Positions 23,392 to 32,707 of a DNA stretch of 40,803 nt are shown here, in pieces. A program made the translations under genes and the position numbers. The notes below the pieces were generated by a model. It worked only from the letters and a program-made list of their open reading frames with translations, made no database searches and was not told the DNA's origin. Within the stretch, counting starts at the first letter, position 1, and the number at the start of each line of letters is the position of its first letter. Location: positions 1 to 40,803 of the forward strand of contig CANIID010000011.1 of the NCBI GenBank assembly GCA_947467315.1. Reading direction: 5' to 3'. Source of the stretch: Betaproteobacteria bacterium (lineage in GTDB: Bacteria; Pseudomonadota; Gammaproteobacteria; Burkholderiales; SG8-41).

Positions 23392-24030
23392 CTATTCCTT
23401 CGCCCCAGCCTTCATCAGTATGCGGGCTATCTCAGTCTGCTCGCGCTGCTTGGCGATGCCCAGAGCCGTGGCGCCATCGGCCGATTTTGAATTCACATTG
23501 GCGCCGTTTTCCATCAGCAACAACAAGGCCGGCAGCTGGCCTTCTCGGGCAGCCATCATCAGCGCCGTGGTGCCGTTAGCGGCAATGGCATCCACCTTCA
23601 CGCCTTTGGCGAGCAGCAGCTTCATGATGTCCACGTTGTTTTTTGCGGTGGCATACATCAGCGGCGTCCAGCCGTCGTGATCGACGGCAGCGCCTTCCGC
23701 CATCAACAATTTGACCACATCCATGTGGCCCCGCAGCGCGGCCAGCATCAGCGCGGTTTCGCCGAACGCGTTGCGCGCCGCGACGCGAGCTTTGGCCGAG
23801 AGCAGCGTTTTGACGATGTTCAGGTGGCCTTCTTTCGACGCCAGCATGAGCAGGGTTTCGCCTTCCTTGGTCGCCGTGTTGACGTCGACGCCTTTTTTCA
23901 ACAGCGCCACCACGTCGCTGCCGTAGTTCATGCGCACGGCTTTCAGCATGTCTTCGTAGCTGTCGGCGCGCGCACTTCCAACAGTTAAAATAAATACCAA
24001 TAAAAACAAATACTTAATTTGTGATTTCAT
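23392..24030 (-). CDS. Exported ankyrin-repeat protein
   Basis: 212 residues. The signal peptide (MKSQIKYLFLLVFILTVGSA, then RA) is followed by about five ankyrin repeats (TKEGETLLMLASKEGHLNIV, FGETALMLAALRGHMDVVKL, DGWTPLMYATAKNNVDIMKL, NGTTALMMAAREGQLPALLL, DGATALGIAKQREQTEIARI). It should be a periplasmic protein-binding adaptor. Its ATG overlaps the tatD stop (ATGA), so it is the distal gene of the fab-tatD operon. An 18-bp AT-rich repeat copy (23999-24016) lies in the signal-peptide codons. Confidence 0.9.
   Translation of the reverse strand: MKSQIKYLFLLVFILTVGSARADSYEDMLKAVRMNYGSDVVALLKKGVDVNTATKEGETLLMLASKEGHLNIVKTLLSAKARVAARNAFGETALMLAALRGHMDVVKLLMAEGAAVDHDGWTPLMYATAKNNVDIMKLLLAKGVKVDAIAANGTTALMMAAREGQLPALLLLMENGANVNSKSADGATALGIAKQREQTEIARILMKAGAKE
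23999..24016 (+). repeat. AT-rich repeat family, signal-peptide copy (exact 18-mer)
   Basis: AATAAAAACAAATACTTA is identical to 31717-31734 although the contexts differ (signal-peptide codons of the ankyrin protein here, the fabH-fabD junction there). Confidence 0.8.
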
Positions 24031-24800
24031 TGCTGCCCCGCCATGTTAAATAAGTTAAGACAATTCGTCGTAGTAGCCGCGGCGATTTCCTCCGGCGCGC
24101 AACCGCGCAGCCGCGCGATTTCTTCCGCCACGTACCGCACCAACCCCGGCTCGTTGGTCTTGCCGCGAAACGGCGCCGGCGCGAGATAGGGGGAATCGGT
24201 TTCGATCAACATGCGATTCAGCGGCACTTTCTGCGCCACTTCTTTCAGCGCCTTGGCGTTCTTGAACGTCACGATGCCGGAAAACGAAATATAAAACCCC
24301 AACGCCAGCGCCGCCTCCGCCACTTCCCACGACTCCGTAAAACAATGCATCACCCCGCCCGCCTCGACGGCGCCCTCCTCCTGCATCAAGCGTATCGTGT
24401 CGTCCGCCGCCGAACGCGTATGAATAATCAGCGGCTTGCCGCACTGTTTAGCCGCACGGATGTGGGTACGAAAACGCTCCCGTTGCCATTCCAGATCGCC
24501 GGTTAGACGGTAATAATCCAGCCCAGTTTCACCTATGGCAACGATTTTTGGGTGTGCAGCCAATCTGACAAGGTCTGCAACCGAAGGTTCGGTGACATCG
24601 GGGTAATCGGGATGCACACCCACCGAGGCATACAGATGGGCGTGCGCCTCGGCCAGCGCCAGCACCCTGGGAAAATCATCCAGGTTCACGCTGACGCAAA
24701 GCGCGCGGTCGACCTGATTGTCGCGCATCAGCGCAAAAATCTCATCGTGCCGGGCAGCGAGTTCGGGAAAATCGAGGTGGCAATGCGAGTCGATCAGCAT
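24027..24800 (-). CDS. tatD: TatD family metal-dependent DNase
   Basis: 257 residues, a TIM-barrel nuclease with two metals. Ligands visible are HCH in MLIDSHCHLDFPEL, Glu in AIGETGLDYYR, His in KPLIIHTRSA, His in GVMHCFTES and Asp in IETDSPYLAPAPFRG. In proteobacteria a TatD-family gene commonly follows holB, as here. GAGG five nt before ATG 24800 and a one-base gap to the holB stop indicate translational coupling. A pilZ gene, often found between holB and tatD, is absent. Confidence 0.93.
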   Translation of the reverse strand: MLIDSHCHLDFPELAARHDEIFALMRDNQVDRALCVSVNLDDFPRVLALAEAHAHLYASVGVHPDYPDVTEPSVADLVRLAAHPKIVAIGETGLDYYRLTGDLEWQRERFRTHIRAAKQCGKPLIIHTRSAADDTIRLMQEEGAVEAGGVMHCFTESWEVAEAALALGFYISFSGIVTFKNAKALKEVAQKVPLNRMLIETDSPYLAPAPFRGKTNEPGLVRYVAEEIARLRGCAPEEIAAATTTNCLNLFNMAGQQ

Positions 24801-24801
24801 C

Positions 24802-25809
24802 TCAACCTCGCACCGCTCGCCCGTAGCGCAGCATCAGGTCTTCAATGAGCAAACGCGCGTTCAGCGGATGATTCACGATACGCTGAAAACGCACCAATTC
24901 GCGATGGAAACGCAGGATTTCCAAGCCATTTGCGTTCTTCGCCGACATCGTTAAGGCTTCTTTAAAATCCGGGTTATAGCGCAAGCGCTGCTGAAAACAC
25001 AGACTGGCCAAATCGTACGTCCAGCGCTGTAGCCAGTTAATCAATTGCGGAATCGGGTGTGTGGCGAATTTTTCCGCCAGCGCCAGCGGGTCAAAGCCGC
25101 GCGACGACAGCCCGTCGAGGAATTGTTTGCGGCCGTCCCAATACGCGTCGTTGTCCAATTCCGCCGCGAGCAGCGGGGCACCGCCCGCCTGTGCCAAGGC
25201 GAGTTCCGGTTGGGCGGCGCCGCTTTCAGCCAACCAGGCGGCGGCTTCTTGCGCGGTGGGCGGGTTCAGCGCGAGTTGCTCACAGCGGCTACGGATCGTC
25301 GCGGGCAGCATATGCGGCCGGTCGGACACCAGCACGAAATAGGTTTCCGGCGGCGGTTCTTCGAGGCTTTTCAATAAGGCATTGGCGGCGTTGACGTTCA
25401 TCGCTTCGGCGGGCTGGATCAGCACGACTTTCGCGCCGTTTCGGTGAGCACTGATGTTGATGAACGCCGCCAGCGCACGTACTTGGGCCACGGAAATATC
25501 GCGCTTTTTCTTTTTGTCCGCCGCCTTGTCGGTCACATCGGCATCGTCAGCAGCAGCCTCCGCGGCTTCAGGCTGCAACATGCGGAAGTCGGGGTGGTTG
25601 CCGGTGTCGAACCAGTGGCAGGCCTCGCAGGCACCACACGCCATCAAGGGCAATACCGGCTTCTCGCACAGCAGACCTTGCGCCAAGGCGCTGGCAAAAG
25701 CGCGCTTGCCAATACCCGCAGCGCCCTTCAGCAACAAGGCGTGAGGCAAGCGCCCGGCGCGCTGTGCGAGCTGTTGATACGCCGGTTTATGCCATGATAA
25801 ATAATTCAT
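24802..25809 (-). CDS. holB: DNA polymerase III delta' subunit
   Basis: 335 residues, clamp-loader subunit of the replicative polymerase. Features are a Walker-A-like LLKGAAGIGKRAFASALAQ, a zinc-type Cys cluster (CEKPVLPLMACGACEACHWF), the SRC motif in TIRSRCEQLALNPP and a C-terminal helical collar. An acidic/basic linker (EAAADDADVTDKAADKKKKR) is inserted after the Cys cluster, which I take as lineage-specific. The start overlaps the tmk stop. No ribosome site is seen, so it likely depends on tmk translation. Confidence 0.93.
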   Translation of the reverse strand: MNYLSWHKPAYQQLAQRAGRLPHALLLKGAAGIGKRAFASALAQGLLCEKPVLPLMACGACEACHWFDTGNHPDFRMLQPEAAEAAADDADVTDKAADKKKKRDISVAQVRALAAFINISAHRNGAKVVLIQPAEAMNVNAANALLKSLEEPPPETYFVLVSDRPHMLPATIRSRCEQLALNPPTAQEAAAWLAESGAAQPELALAQAGGAPLLAAELDNDAYWDGRKQFLDGLSSRGFDPLALAEKFATHPIPQLINWLQRWTYDLASLCFQQRLRYNPDFKEALTMSAKNANGLEILRFHRELVRFQRIVNHPLNARLLIEDLMLRYGRAVRG

Positions 25810-26429
25810 TTAAAACATATACTTATAATTATATTCTCAACTGATTTCTTAACTTCTTCCAGCGTTGCTGTGCCGTCAACCCGGTGCATACGGACGGGGT
25901 TTTCCTCCAAGCGGCGCAGATAACCCGCACGCACCCGGTCAAAAAACGAACGGCCTTCTTGCTCGAAGCGATCCGGCTCTCGCGCCGCACTGGTGCGCGC
26001 TTTGCCCACTTCGGCCGGCACATCAAAGTACAGCGTGAGATCAGGCTGTAGCGTACCTTGCACCCAGTTTTCCAACGCGCCGATGCGCTCCCACGCCAGC
26101 CCGCTACCGCCCGCCTGATAGGCAAAGGAGGCATCGGTAAAGCGGTCGCAAAGCACCCAGGTCCCGGCGTTGAGCGCAGGCAAAATCACCTTGTCGATAT
26201 GCTCGCGCCGCGCCGCGAACATCAGTAGCGCTTCGGTGTCGGGATGTAGCTTTTGATTTTTATCGAGCATCAACTCGCGCAGCTTTTCGCCCAGCGGCGT
26301 GCCGCCCGGCTCGCGCGTCAAGCACACGCGCACGCCGCGCGCTTCCAGGAACGTCGGCAGCCACGCCAGATGCGTGCTCTTGCCGGCCCCGTCCATGCCT
26401 TCCAGCGTGATGAATTTTCCCTGCTTCAT
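25806..26429 (-). CDS. tmk: Thymidylate kinase
   Basis: 207 residues; phosphorylates dTMP to dTDP. P-loop LEGMDGAGKSTHL, nucleotide-binding LTREPGGTPLGEKLRELM, DRF motif VLCDRFTDASFAYQ and a lid around REPDRFEQEGRSFFDRV. Both ends overlap neighbours (mltG by four bases, holB by four). The last codons (IISICFK) are written in a copy of the AT-rich repeat (25811-25825). Confidence 0.95.
   Translation of the reverse strand: MKQGKFITLEGMDGAGKSTHLAWLPTFLEARGVRVCLTREPGGTPLGEKLRELMLDKNQKLHPDTEALLMFAARREHIDKVILPALNAGTWVLCDRFTDASFAYQAGGSGLAWERIGALENWVQGTLQPDLTLYFDVPAEVGKARTSAAREPDRFEQEGRSFFDRVRAGYLRRLEENPVRMHRVDGTATLEEVKKSVENIIISICFK
25811..25825 (+). repeat. AT-rich repeat family, tmk-holB junction copy
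   Basis: TAAAACATATACTTA, a one-A shorter relative of the 14646 copy, forms the last tmk codons immediately before the holB start. Confidence 0.5.
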
Positions 26430-27424
26430 TTGCGTCCGCGTATGTATTTGTTTACCGCAGCGTTGTGCTCATCCAGATTACGTGAAAACTGCGAACTGCC
26501 ATCGCCGCGAGCGACAAAATACAGCATTTTACTGTCGGCGGGGTTAAGCGCCGCCTGGATCGACGCTAGCCCCGGCATCGCGATGGGCGTGGGCGGCAGT
26601 CCGCCGCGCGTGTAGGTGTTCCATGGCGTATCCGCTTGCAAATCGCGCCGGCGCAGGTTGCCGTCAAAAGCATCGCCCATGCCGTAAATCACGGTCGGAT
26701 CGGTTTGCAGGCGCATGCCGATGCGCAGCCGGTTGACGAACACCGACGCCACCATGGCGCGATCGCTGGCCTTGCCGGTTTCTTTTTCCACGATGGAGGC
26801 CAGTATCAGCGCCTCGTAGGGTGTAGCCAGCGGATGATTCGCCGCGCGCTTGGCCCACTGCGCGTTCAAGTGGGTTTGCATCAGCCGCTGCGCGCGGCGC
26901 AGAATCGCAAGGTCGCTGGCGCCACGGCTGAAATGGTAGCTCTCGGGGAAAAACCAGCCTTCGGGTTGCGCATCGGGAATGCCGAGCTTACGTGCGATGG
27001 CGTCGCTGCTCATACCCTGCGTGTCGTGCTTGATCGCCTCGTGCGCATCCAGCGCCGCACGCATTTGCTTGAAGGTCCAGCCGTCAATGAAGCGGATCGA
27101 CATCTGGGTGGCGTCGCCGCGGGTGATTTTTTGCAGCACCTTGAGCGGCGTGGTGGGCGACTCAAACTCGTAATTGCCGGCTTTGATGTGCGGCGCATTG
27201 CCATGCAAACGGCCGATGAGTTCAAACAGCAGTGGCTCGCCAATCACGCCCGCGGCCGACAGATCGCGCGCTACCGTACGCAAGCTGCTGCCCGATTTCA
27301 GATCAAAGGTCAGCGGCGCGGGCGAAAACGTAAGCTCTTGTTTTTCATAATAAAAAATACCGCCTACGGCTGCCGCTGCCAATACCACGACAAGCACGAA
27401 GCCCCATTTAATGACGCGCAGCAT
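26426..27424 (-). CDS. mltG: Endolytic murein transglycosylase MltG
   Basis: 332 residues, a single N-terminal membrane anchor (VIKWGFVLVVVLAAAAVGGI) and a periplasmic LysM-like then YceG domain. The catalytic Glu is in LASIVEKETGKASDR, and family segments GWFFPESYHF, YGMGDAFDGNLRRRDL and GLPPTPIAMPGLASIQAALN are complete. It cleaves nascent glycan strands and sets their length. It overlaps pabC by 17 bases and tmk by four. Confidence 0.95.
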   Translation of the reverse strand: MLRVIKWGFVLVVVLAAAAVGGIFYYEKQELTFSPAPLTFDLKSGSSLRTVARDLSAAGVIGEPLLFELIGRLHGNAPHIKAGNYEFESPTTPLKVLQKITRGDATQMSIRFIDGWTFKQMRAALDAHEAIKHDTQGMSSDAIARKLGIPDAQPEGWFFPESYHFSRGASDLAILRRAQRLMQTHLNAQWAKRAANHPLATPYEALILASIVEKETGKASDRAMVASVFVNRLRIGMRLQTDPTVIYGMGDAFDGNLRRRDLQADTPWNTYTRGGLPPTPIAMPGLASIQAALNPADSKMLYFVARGDGSSQFSRNLDEHNAAVNKYIRGRK

Positions 27425-28229
27425 CGTCTGCTTTCAGCCACTGTGCGACCTGTTTTGAGAGCGCATTCGGCGCCCAGCTTCGCTCTGCCAGCCGCGCGAC
27501 GGGCCACAATCCGATCAGACTATTCACCACGAACATCGCATCGGCATCCAGTACCCGTTGCAGCGACACCGCTTCCACCCGGCACGTGACGCCGGCCTGT
27601 TTTGCCAAATCGATCACTCGCGCGCGCGTCACACCAGCCACGCCGCAACGCGACAGGTCTGGCGTGATCAGCGTATTGTTTTCCACGATAAACAGGTTGC
27701 TCATGGTGCCGCCGATGACGTGCTCCGTCTGATCGAGCAATAAACCCTCGGCCACTGCGGCATCGGACCATTCGGCGCGCGCGAGCACATTTTCCAGGCG
27801 GTTCAGATGCTTCACGCCGGCCAGCGCGGGCTGGTGCGCCAAACGCAGGCGACACAGATGGAGGTGGATGCCGTTTTCGTTTTGCGGCATCGGCGCATAG
27901 GCATCCGCCATCACGATGCGCGTTGGCACGCAGGGTTGCGGCAGCGCGTAGCCGCGCGGGCCGCTGCCGCGCGTGACGATGATTTTTACACTGGCTTGCG
28001 CAACGGCTGCGCTGGCGGCCCGCACTTCGGCCAACAGCGTTGCAGCATCAGGGCAAGGTATCTGCAACGCCGCGCAATCACTGTTTAATTTGGCGTAGTG
28101 CCGCGCCCAGTGCAACGGACGCCCGTCCACCGCGCACAGCGTGCGAAACACGCCGTCGCCATAGGCCAAGCCGCGGTCGGTGACAGGAATCGAATCAGCC
28201 GGCGTGCCGTTGACGAGCATCATGGCCAT
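27408..28229 (-). CDS. pabC: Aminodeoxychorismate lyase
   Basis: 273 residues from ATG 28229 (MAMMLVNGTPADSIPVTDRG); it makes p-aminobenzoate for folate. Fold-type IV PLP enzyme with RGLAYGDGVFRT, the PLP Lys in GVKHLNRLENVLAR and the terminal EHVIGGTMSNLFIV and SLQRVLDADAMFVVNSL segments. The frame is open to 28379, but the added residues lie within fabF and have no similarity to the family; two more ATGs follow immediately, so the exact start is open. A small hairpin (28251-28266) lies across the fabF stop. Confidence 0.93.
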   Translation of the reverse strand: MAMMLVNGTPADSIPVTDRGLAYGDGVFRTLCAVDGRPLHWARHYAKLNSDCAALQIPCPDAATLLAEVRAASAAVAQASVKIIVTRGSGPRGYALPQPCVPTRIVMADAYAPMPQNENGIHLHLCRLRLAHQPALAGVKHLNRLENVLARAEWSDAAVAEGLLLDQTEHVIGGTMSNLFIVENNTLITPDLSRCGVAGVTRARVIDLAKQAGVTCRVEAVSLQRVLDADAMFVVNSLIGLWPVARLAERSWAPNALSKQVAQWLKADDAARH

Positions 28230-28250
28230 GACCGGAGGGGATGAACTGAT

Positions 28251-28266
28251 GAGCCGCGTGCGGCTC
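28251..28266. other. Palindromic hairpin at the fabF-pabC junction
   Basis: GAGCCGC, GT, GCGGCTC form a perfect 7-bp inverted repeat that contains the fabF stop region and precedes the pabC start by about 22 bases. It may act on translation or mRNA stability; there is no T-run. Confidence 0.4.
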
Positions 28267-29512
28267 AGAGCTTGCGGAACACGAGACTGCCGTTGGTGCC
28301 GCCGAAGCCGAAGGAGTTTGACAAGGCGACATCGATTTTCATCTGGCGTGCGGTGTTGGGCACGTAATCCAGATCGCACAGCGGATCGGGATTGTGCAGA
28401 TTGATGGTCGGCGGCGCGACCTGATCGCGGATCGCCAGCACGGAAAATACCGCCTCGATACCACCGGCTGCGCCCAACAGGTGCCCGGTCATCGACTTGG
28501 TGGAACTGATGGCCACTTTTTTTGCGTGCTCGCCGAAGCAGCGCTTGACTGCGCCGGTCTCGGCCACATCGCCCAGCGGCGTGGATGTGCCGTGCGCGTT
28601 GATGTAATCGACCTGATCGAGGTTCAGATTGGCGTTACGCAGGGTATTCGTCATACAGCGCATCGCGCCGGCGCCATCTTCGGCAGGCGCGGTGATGTGA
28701 TGCGCATCGGCGCTCATGCCATAGCCGGCGAGCTCGCAATAGATGCGCGCCCCGCGCGCTTTGGCGTGTTCGTATTCTTCGAGCACCAGCACGCCGGAAC
28801 CTTCGCCGATGACAAAGCCGTCGCGATCCTTATCCCACGGACGGCTCGCGCCCTGCGGGTCATCGTTGCGACCGGACAATGCGCGCGCAGCGCAAAAACC
28901 ACCCACGCCCAACTGCGAAATACAGGCCTCCGCGCCGCCGGCAATCATCACGTCGGCGTCGCCGTATTCGATCAACCGCTCCGCTTCGCCGATGCTGTGA
29001 TTAGCCGTGGTGCAAGCGGTAACCACCGCGAGATTGGGGCCTTGCAGCTTGTACATAATGGAGAGCTGGCCGGAAATCATGTTGATGATGGATCCCGGCA
29101 CGAAAAACGGCGTGATCTTGCGCGGACCGCCCGCCAGCATGGCGTTGTGGGTGTCCTCGATCAGCGGCAAACCGCCGATGCCGGAGCCGATGCACACGCC
29201 GACCATCTCGCGATTTTCGCGTTCCAGGTCGAGTCCGGCATCCTTCATCGCCTCAATGCCCGCGACCAGGCCGTAATGGACGAAGGCGTCGAAACGCCGG
29301 GCTTCCTTGGCGTTCAGCCACTTCGACACATCGAAATTCTTCACTTCTCCCGCAATTTGCGAGGTGTAAATCGCCGGATCAAAATGCGTGATGCGGGCGA
29401 TACCCGATTTGCCGGCGGTAATGTTGTTCCAGGCTTCCGGGATGCCTATACCGACGGGCGAGACAATGCCCAGCCCGGTGACGACGACTCTGCGCGTGGA
29501 GGAACGTGGCAT
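28265..29512 (-). CDS. fabF: 3-oxoacyl-ACP synthase II
   Basis: 415 residues; condenses malonyl-ACP with longer acyl-ACPs. The Cys-His-His triad is seen as [27 protein letters not shown] and [15 protein letters not shown], with the terminal [14 protein letters not shown]. Length is usual. It follows acpP by 125 bases, which contain a long hairpin (29571-29605). Confidence 0.96.
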   Translation of the reverse strand: MPRSSTRRVVVTGLGIVSPVGIGIPEAWNNITAGKSGIARITHFDPAIYTSQIAGEVKNFDVSKWLNAKEARRFDAFVHYGLVAGIEAMKDAGLDLERENREMVGVCIGSGIGGLPLIEDTHNAMLAGGPRKITPFFVPGSIINMISGQLSIMYKLQGPNLAVVTACTTANHSIGEAERLIEYGDADVMIAGGAEACISQLGVGGFCAARALSGRNDDPQGASRPWDKDRDGFVIGEGSGVLVLEEYEHAKARGARIYCELAGYGMSADAHHITAPAEDGAGAMRCMTNTLRNANLNLDQVDYINAHGTSTPLGDVAETGAVKRCFGEHAKKVAISSTKSMTGHLLGAAGGIEAVFSVLAIRDQVAPPTINLHNPDPLCDLDYVPNTARQMKIDVALSNSFGFGGTNGSLVFRKL

Positions 29513-29570
29513 GGGTTAGCGTTGGGCTGAAGGCGGCCTGAGCGGCCGGAATTTCGGTCGAGGTTCGGAC

Positions 29571-29605
29571 GGCGGCGTTGGCGATAAACGCCGGGATACG
29601 CCGCC
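29571..29605. promoter_or_regulatory. Long hairpin between acpP and fabF
   Basis: GGCGGCGT (29571-29578) pairs with ACGCCGCC (29598-29605), and inside it GGCG (29580-29583) pairs with CGCC (29589-29592) around ATAAA. It lies in the acpP-fabF gap without a T-run. A processing or stability element that lets acpP exceed fabF is possible; this is inferred from position. Confidence 0.45.
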
Positions 29606-29637
29606 GTGATTCTTCTGAATGACTATCAGACCCTGGA

Positions 29638-29877
29638 TCAGGCCTTGGAATGCGATGTCACGTAATCGATAGCTTGCTGAACGGTAGTGATTTTTTCGGC
29701 ATCCTCGTCCGGGATTTCGGTCTCGAATTCCTCTTCGAGGGCCATCACCAGCTCAACGGTATCGAGCGAATCAGCGCCCAGATCATTGACGAACGACGAC
29801 TCGTTCTTGACATCAGCTTCGCTGACGCCCAGTTGTTCGGCAACAATCTTTTTGACGCGTTGCTCGACTTTTTCCAT
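29638..29877 (-). CDS. acpP: Acyl carrier protein
   Basis: 79 residues from ATG 29877 ([18 protein letters not shown]); AGGGG about seven nt upstream fixes it, and the longer open frame to 29955 is leader. The phosphopantetheine Ser is in GADSLDTVE. The protein is very acidic, as usual. It carries the growing acyl chain for the Fab enzymes encoded around it. Confidence 0.97.
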   Translation of the reverse strand: MEKVEQRVKKIVAEQLGVSEADVKNESSFVNDLGADSLDTVELVMALEEEFETEIPDEDAEKITTVQQAIDYVTSHSKA

Positions 29878-29986
29878 TGCAATCCCCTTATCTATTCTAT
29901 TAATGTCCCGGTTGGGGCTTGTCCGTGAGCCGGACAACTCAACCAAGGCGCGCATTTTACCATCATTTCAAGATCAAAAATCATCT

Positions 29987-30002
29987 TAAAAACAAACACT
30001 TA
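29987..30002 (+). repeat. AT-rich repeat family, acpP-fabG intergenic copy
   Basis: TAAAAACAAACACTTA, one mismatch to the core, lies in the 136-bp gap between fabG and acpP, 12 bases after the fabG stop. Confidence 0.55.
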
Positions 30003-30013
30003 GCCAATCATCG

Positions 30014-30760
30014 TTAGTCCATGACCATGCCGCCGTTCACGTGCAGGGTGGCGCCCGTGATGTAGCCCGCGCCCGGCGAGGCTAGAAACACCACGGCGGC
30101 GGCCACATCGGCGGCTTCGCCCAGCCGGCCCAGCGGGATTTGCCCGACCAGCGCGGTGCGCTGCGCCTCGCTCAGCGAACGCGTCATATCGGTATCGATA
30201 AAGCCCGGCGCCACGCAATTCACGGTGATATTACGGCTGCCGATCTCCCGCGCCAGCGACTTGGAAAAGCCGATCATGCCGGCCTTGGCCGCCGCGTAAT
30301 TGGCCTGACCGGCGTTACCCGTGGCGCCCACCACAGATCCGATATTGATGATGCGCCCGCTACGCGCCTTCATCATGCCGCGCAGCACGGCTTTTGACAG
30401 CCGGTACACCGACTTGAGATTGGTATCGAGAATATCGTCCCACTCGTCTTCTTTCATGCGCAGCAGCAGATTATCGCGAGTGATGCCGGCGTTGTTGACG
30501 AGGATGGCGATGTCGCCGTAGCGCTGGGTAAGATCGGCCAGCGTGGCATCGATCTGCATCGCGTCGTTGACGTTCAAGGTGATGCCCGCGCCCTGAATAC
30601 CCGCCGCCGTGAAGGCTTGCGAAATCGCCTCGGCGCCTGCGACGGACGTGGCCGTGCCCACCACGGTGGCACCCGCCTTGCCCAGCTCCAGCGCAATGGT
30701 GTGTCCGATGCCGCGCGATGCACCGGTCACCAACGCGACTTTGCCGCCGAGGAGGGTCAT
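30014..30760 (-). CDS. fabG: 3-oxoacyl-ACP reductase
   Basis: 248 residues, NADPH-dependent short-chain dehydrogenase. Motifs: VTGASRGIGHTIA, NNAGITRDNLLLRM, catalytic Asn in NLKSVYR, Ser in NIGSVVGATGN, Tyr-Lys in YAAAKAG. GGAGG seven nt before ATG 30760, and ATGA overlap with the fabD stop, show coupling. Confidence 0.96.
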   Translation of the reverse strand: MTLLGGKVALVTGASRGIGHTIALELGKAGATVVGTATSVAGAEAISQAFTAAGIQGAGITLNVNDAMQIDATLADLTQRYGDIAILVNNAGITRDNLLLRMKEDEWDDILDTNLKSVYRLSKAVLRGMMKARSGRIINIGSVVGATGNAGQANYAAAKAGMIGFSKSLAREIGSRNITVNCVAPGFIDTDMTRSLSEAQRTALVGQIPLGRLGEAADVAAAVVFLASPGAGYITGATLHVNGGMVMD

Positions 30761-31704
30761 TTCAAAGCCTCCAGGGCTAGTGCCAGCGACGCCGGATCGG
30801 TCAGCGCAAAACTTTGCAGATTTTTATCGATACGCGACGTCATGCCAGCCAGCACCTTACCCGGCCCGCATTCGGCAACTTGGGTCACCCCTGCGCCGGC
30901 CAAATGGCTGATGACTTCCACCCAGCGCACGGGACTGCACGCCTGCCGCGCCAACGCCGCTTTGATCGCGGCGGGATCGTTCACCACGGCGACATCGACG
31001 TTGTTCACCACCGGAATTTCCGGTGGGCTGAACGTCACGTTTTGCATATATTCCGCCAGGCGTTCGGCCGCTGGTTTCAGCAACGACGAATGAAACGGCG
31101 CGCTCACCGGCAGCATCAGCGCGCGCTTCGCGCCTCGGGCCTTGCAGGCCGCCGCGCCGCGCTCCACCGCTGCTTTGTTGCCGGCGATCACCACTTGGTT
31201 CGGCGCATTGAAATTTACCGCTTCGACGACTTCTCCGTGCTGTATATCTGTGGATTCAGCACACGCCGCGCGCACCGCATCATCATCCAAACCGAGTATC
31301 GCCGCCATGGCTCCCGTGCCCATCGGCACCGCTTCCTGCATCGCCTGCGCGCGAAAACGCACCAGCGGCACCGCGTCCTTGAACGCAATTACCCCAGCCG
31401 CTACCAGCGCTGCATATTCTCCGAGGCTGTGACCGGCAACCATCCCCGGCGCCGGTCCACCCGCAGCCTGCCATGCGCGATACACCGCGACCCCGGCGGT
31501 CAACATTACCGGCTGCGTATTGACGGTTGCACTCAACTGATCCGCCGGGCCTTCGGCGACCAACTTCCACAAATCCTGACCGAGTACAGCCGACGCTTCG
31601 GCGAAGGTATCGGTCACCGCTTTGTCGTCCGCAAAGCCCTGCATCATGCCGATGCTCTGCGAGCCCTGCCCCGGAAACACCAGTGCGAATTTTGCCTGAG
31701 TCAT
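30757..31704 (-). CDS. fabD: Malonyl-CoA:ACP transacylase
   Basis: 315 residues. Nucleophile Ser in GHSLGEYAAL, His in PVSAPFHSSLL, oxyanion segment FPGQGSQSIGM and Gln/Arg in VRFRAQAMQEAV. It supplies malonyl-ACP to the synthases. No Shine-Dalgarno is seen: the 40 bases before ATG 31704 are nearly pure A/T and contain a copy of the AT-rich repeat. Confidence 0.96.
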   Translation of the reverse strand: MTQAKFALVFPGQGSQSIGMMQGFADDKAVTDTFAEASAVLGQDLWKLVAEGPADQLSATVNTQPVMLTAGVAVYRAWQAAGGPAPGMVAGHSLGEYAALVAAGVIAFKDAVPLVRFRAQAMQEAVPMGTGAMAAILGLDDDAVRAACAESTDIQHGEVVEAVNFNAPNQVVIAGNKAAVERGAAACKARGAKRALMLPVSAPFHSSLLKPAAERLAEYMQNVTFSPPEIPVVNNVDVAVVNDPAAIKAALARQACSPVRWVEVISHLAGAGVTQVAECGPGKVLAGMTSRIDKNLQSFALTDPASLALALEALK

Positions 31705-31716
31705 TATATTTTATAT

Positions 31717-31734
31717 AATAAAAACAAATACTTA
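31717..31734 (+). repeat. AT-rich repeat family, fabH-fabD junction copy (exact 18-mer)
   Basis: AATAAAAACAAATACTTA, identical to 23999-24016. A second, partial ATATACTTAC follows at 31737-31746. Together they make up the fabH-fabD spacer and replace a normal ribosome site. Confidence 0.8.
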
Positions 31735-31744
31735 CGATATATAC

Positions 31745-32707
31745 TTACATTCTCACCAAGACCGCGCCCCAGGTAAACCCGCCGCCTACGCCCTCGAGCA
31801 TCAGCAACTGGCCGGGGCGGATACGCCCGTCGCGCACGGCGGTATCCAGCGCCAGCGGCACCGAGGCCGCCGAAGTGTTGGCATGCTTGTCCACCGTGGT
31901 GATCACTTTGTCCATGGGCATGCCCAGTTTTTTCGCCGTAGCCTGAATGATACGGATATTCGCCTGATGCGGTATCAGCCAATCAATTGCGGATTTTTCG
32001 AGATGGTTGAACGCCAACGCCTCCTCGGCCACCTCGCCCAGCACGCGCACCGCAAATTTAAATACCGCGTTGCCTTCCATCTGCAACAAGGGCCGTCCGC
32101 TGACTTTGCCGCCGGACACACTGCCGGGCACCGACAGGATGCCGGCATGGCTGCCATCGGCGTGCAGGTGCGATGACAAGATGCCCGGCGCGTCACTGCG
32201 CTGCAGCACCACCGCGCCCGCGCCGTCACCGAACAACACGCACGTGGTGCGATCTTCCCAGTCGAGGATGCGCGAAAACACTTCAGCGCCGACCACCAAT
32301 ATGTTTTGGTATTGCCCACTGCGCATGAACTGATCCGCCGTCGCCAGTGCATACACAAAACCACTGCACACCGCCTGCACATCGAACGCAGGGCAGTATT
32401 TAGCGCCGAGCTTGGCCTGCAAAATACACGCGGTGCTCGGGAACACCATATCCGGCGTGGTGGTGGCGACAATAATCAGGCTCAAATCGGCGGCAGCGAC
32501 ACCTGCGGCTTCCAGCGCGCGGCGGCTCGCGGCCAACGCGAGATCACTGGCAAATTCGTTATCCGCGGCGACGTGCCGTTGGCGGATGCCGGTGCGGCTG
32601 AAAATCCACTCGTCACTGGTTTCAACGTGCGCTTCCAAGGCCTTGTTGGTCAGCACTTTTTCCGGAAGATAGCTGCCGGTGCCCGAAATCCTGGAGTAAA
32701 TCGTCAC
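31745..32707 (-). CDS. fabH: 3-oxoacyl-ACP synthase III
   Basis: 320 residues from GTG 32707, which overlaps the plsX stop as GTGA. The open frame continues to 32806, but the added residues are inside plsX and Arg-rich, unlike FabH. Triad: Cys in [13 protein letters not shown], His in [11 protein letters not shown], Asn in [13 protein letters not shown]. It starts fatty-acid chains from acetyl-CoA and malonyl-ACP. Confidence 0.96.
   Translation of the reverse strand: MTIYSRISGTGSYLPEKVLTNKALEAHVETSDEWIFSRTGIRQRHVAADNEFASDLALAASRRALEAAGVAAADLSLIIVATTTPDMVFPSTACILQAKLGAKYCPAFDVQAVCSGFVYALATADQFMRSGQYQNILVVGAEVFSRILDWEDRTTCVLFGDGAGAVVLQRSDAPGILSSHLHADGSHAGILSVPGSVSGGKVSGRPLLQMEGNAVFKFAVRVLGEVAEEALAFNHLEKSAIDWLIPHQANIRIIQATAKKLGMPMDKVITTVDKHANTSAASVPLALDTAVRDGRIRPGQLLMLEGVGGGFTWGAVLVRM

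Noticed and set aside
28230-28379. N-terminal extension of PabC to 323 residues.
   Set aside because: It lies mostly within fabF, and the family length (about 270) begins at MAMMLVNG.
29878-29955. N-terminal extension of acyl carrier protein to 105 residues.
   Set aside because: The standard start MEKVEQRV has a clear ribosome site; the extension is leader.
29878-30013. A separate acpP promoter (TAAAAT) in the fabG-acpP gap.
   Set aside because: No -35 element at a workable distance was found.
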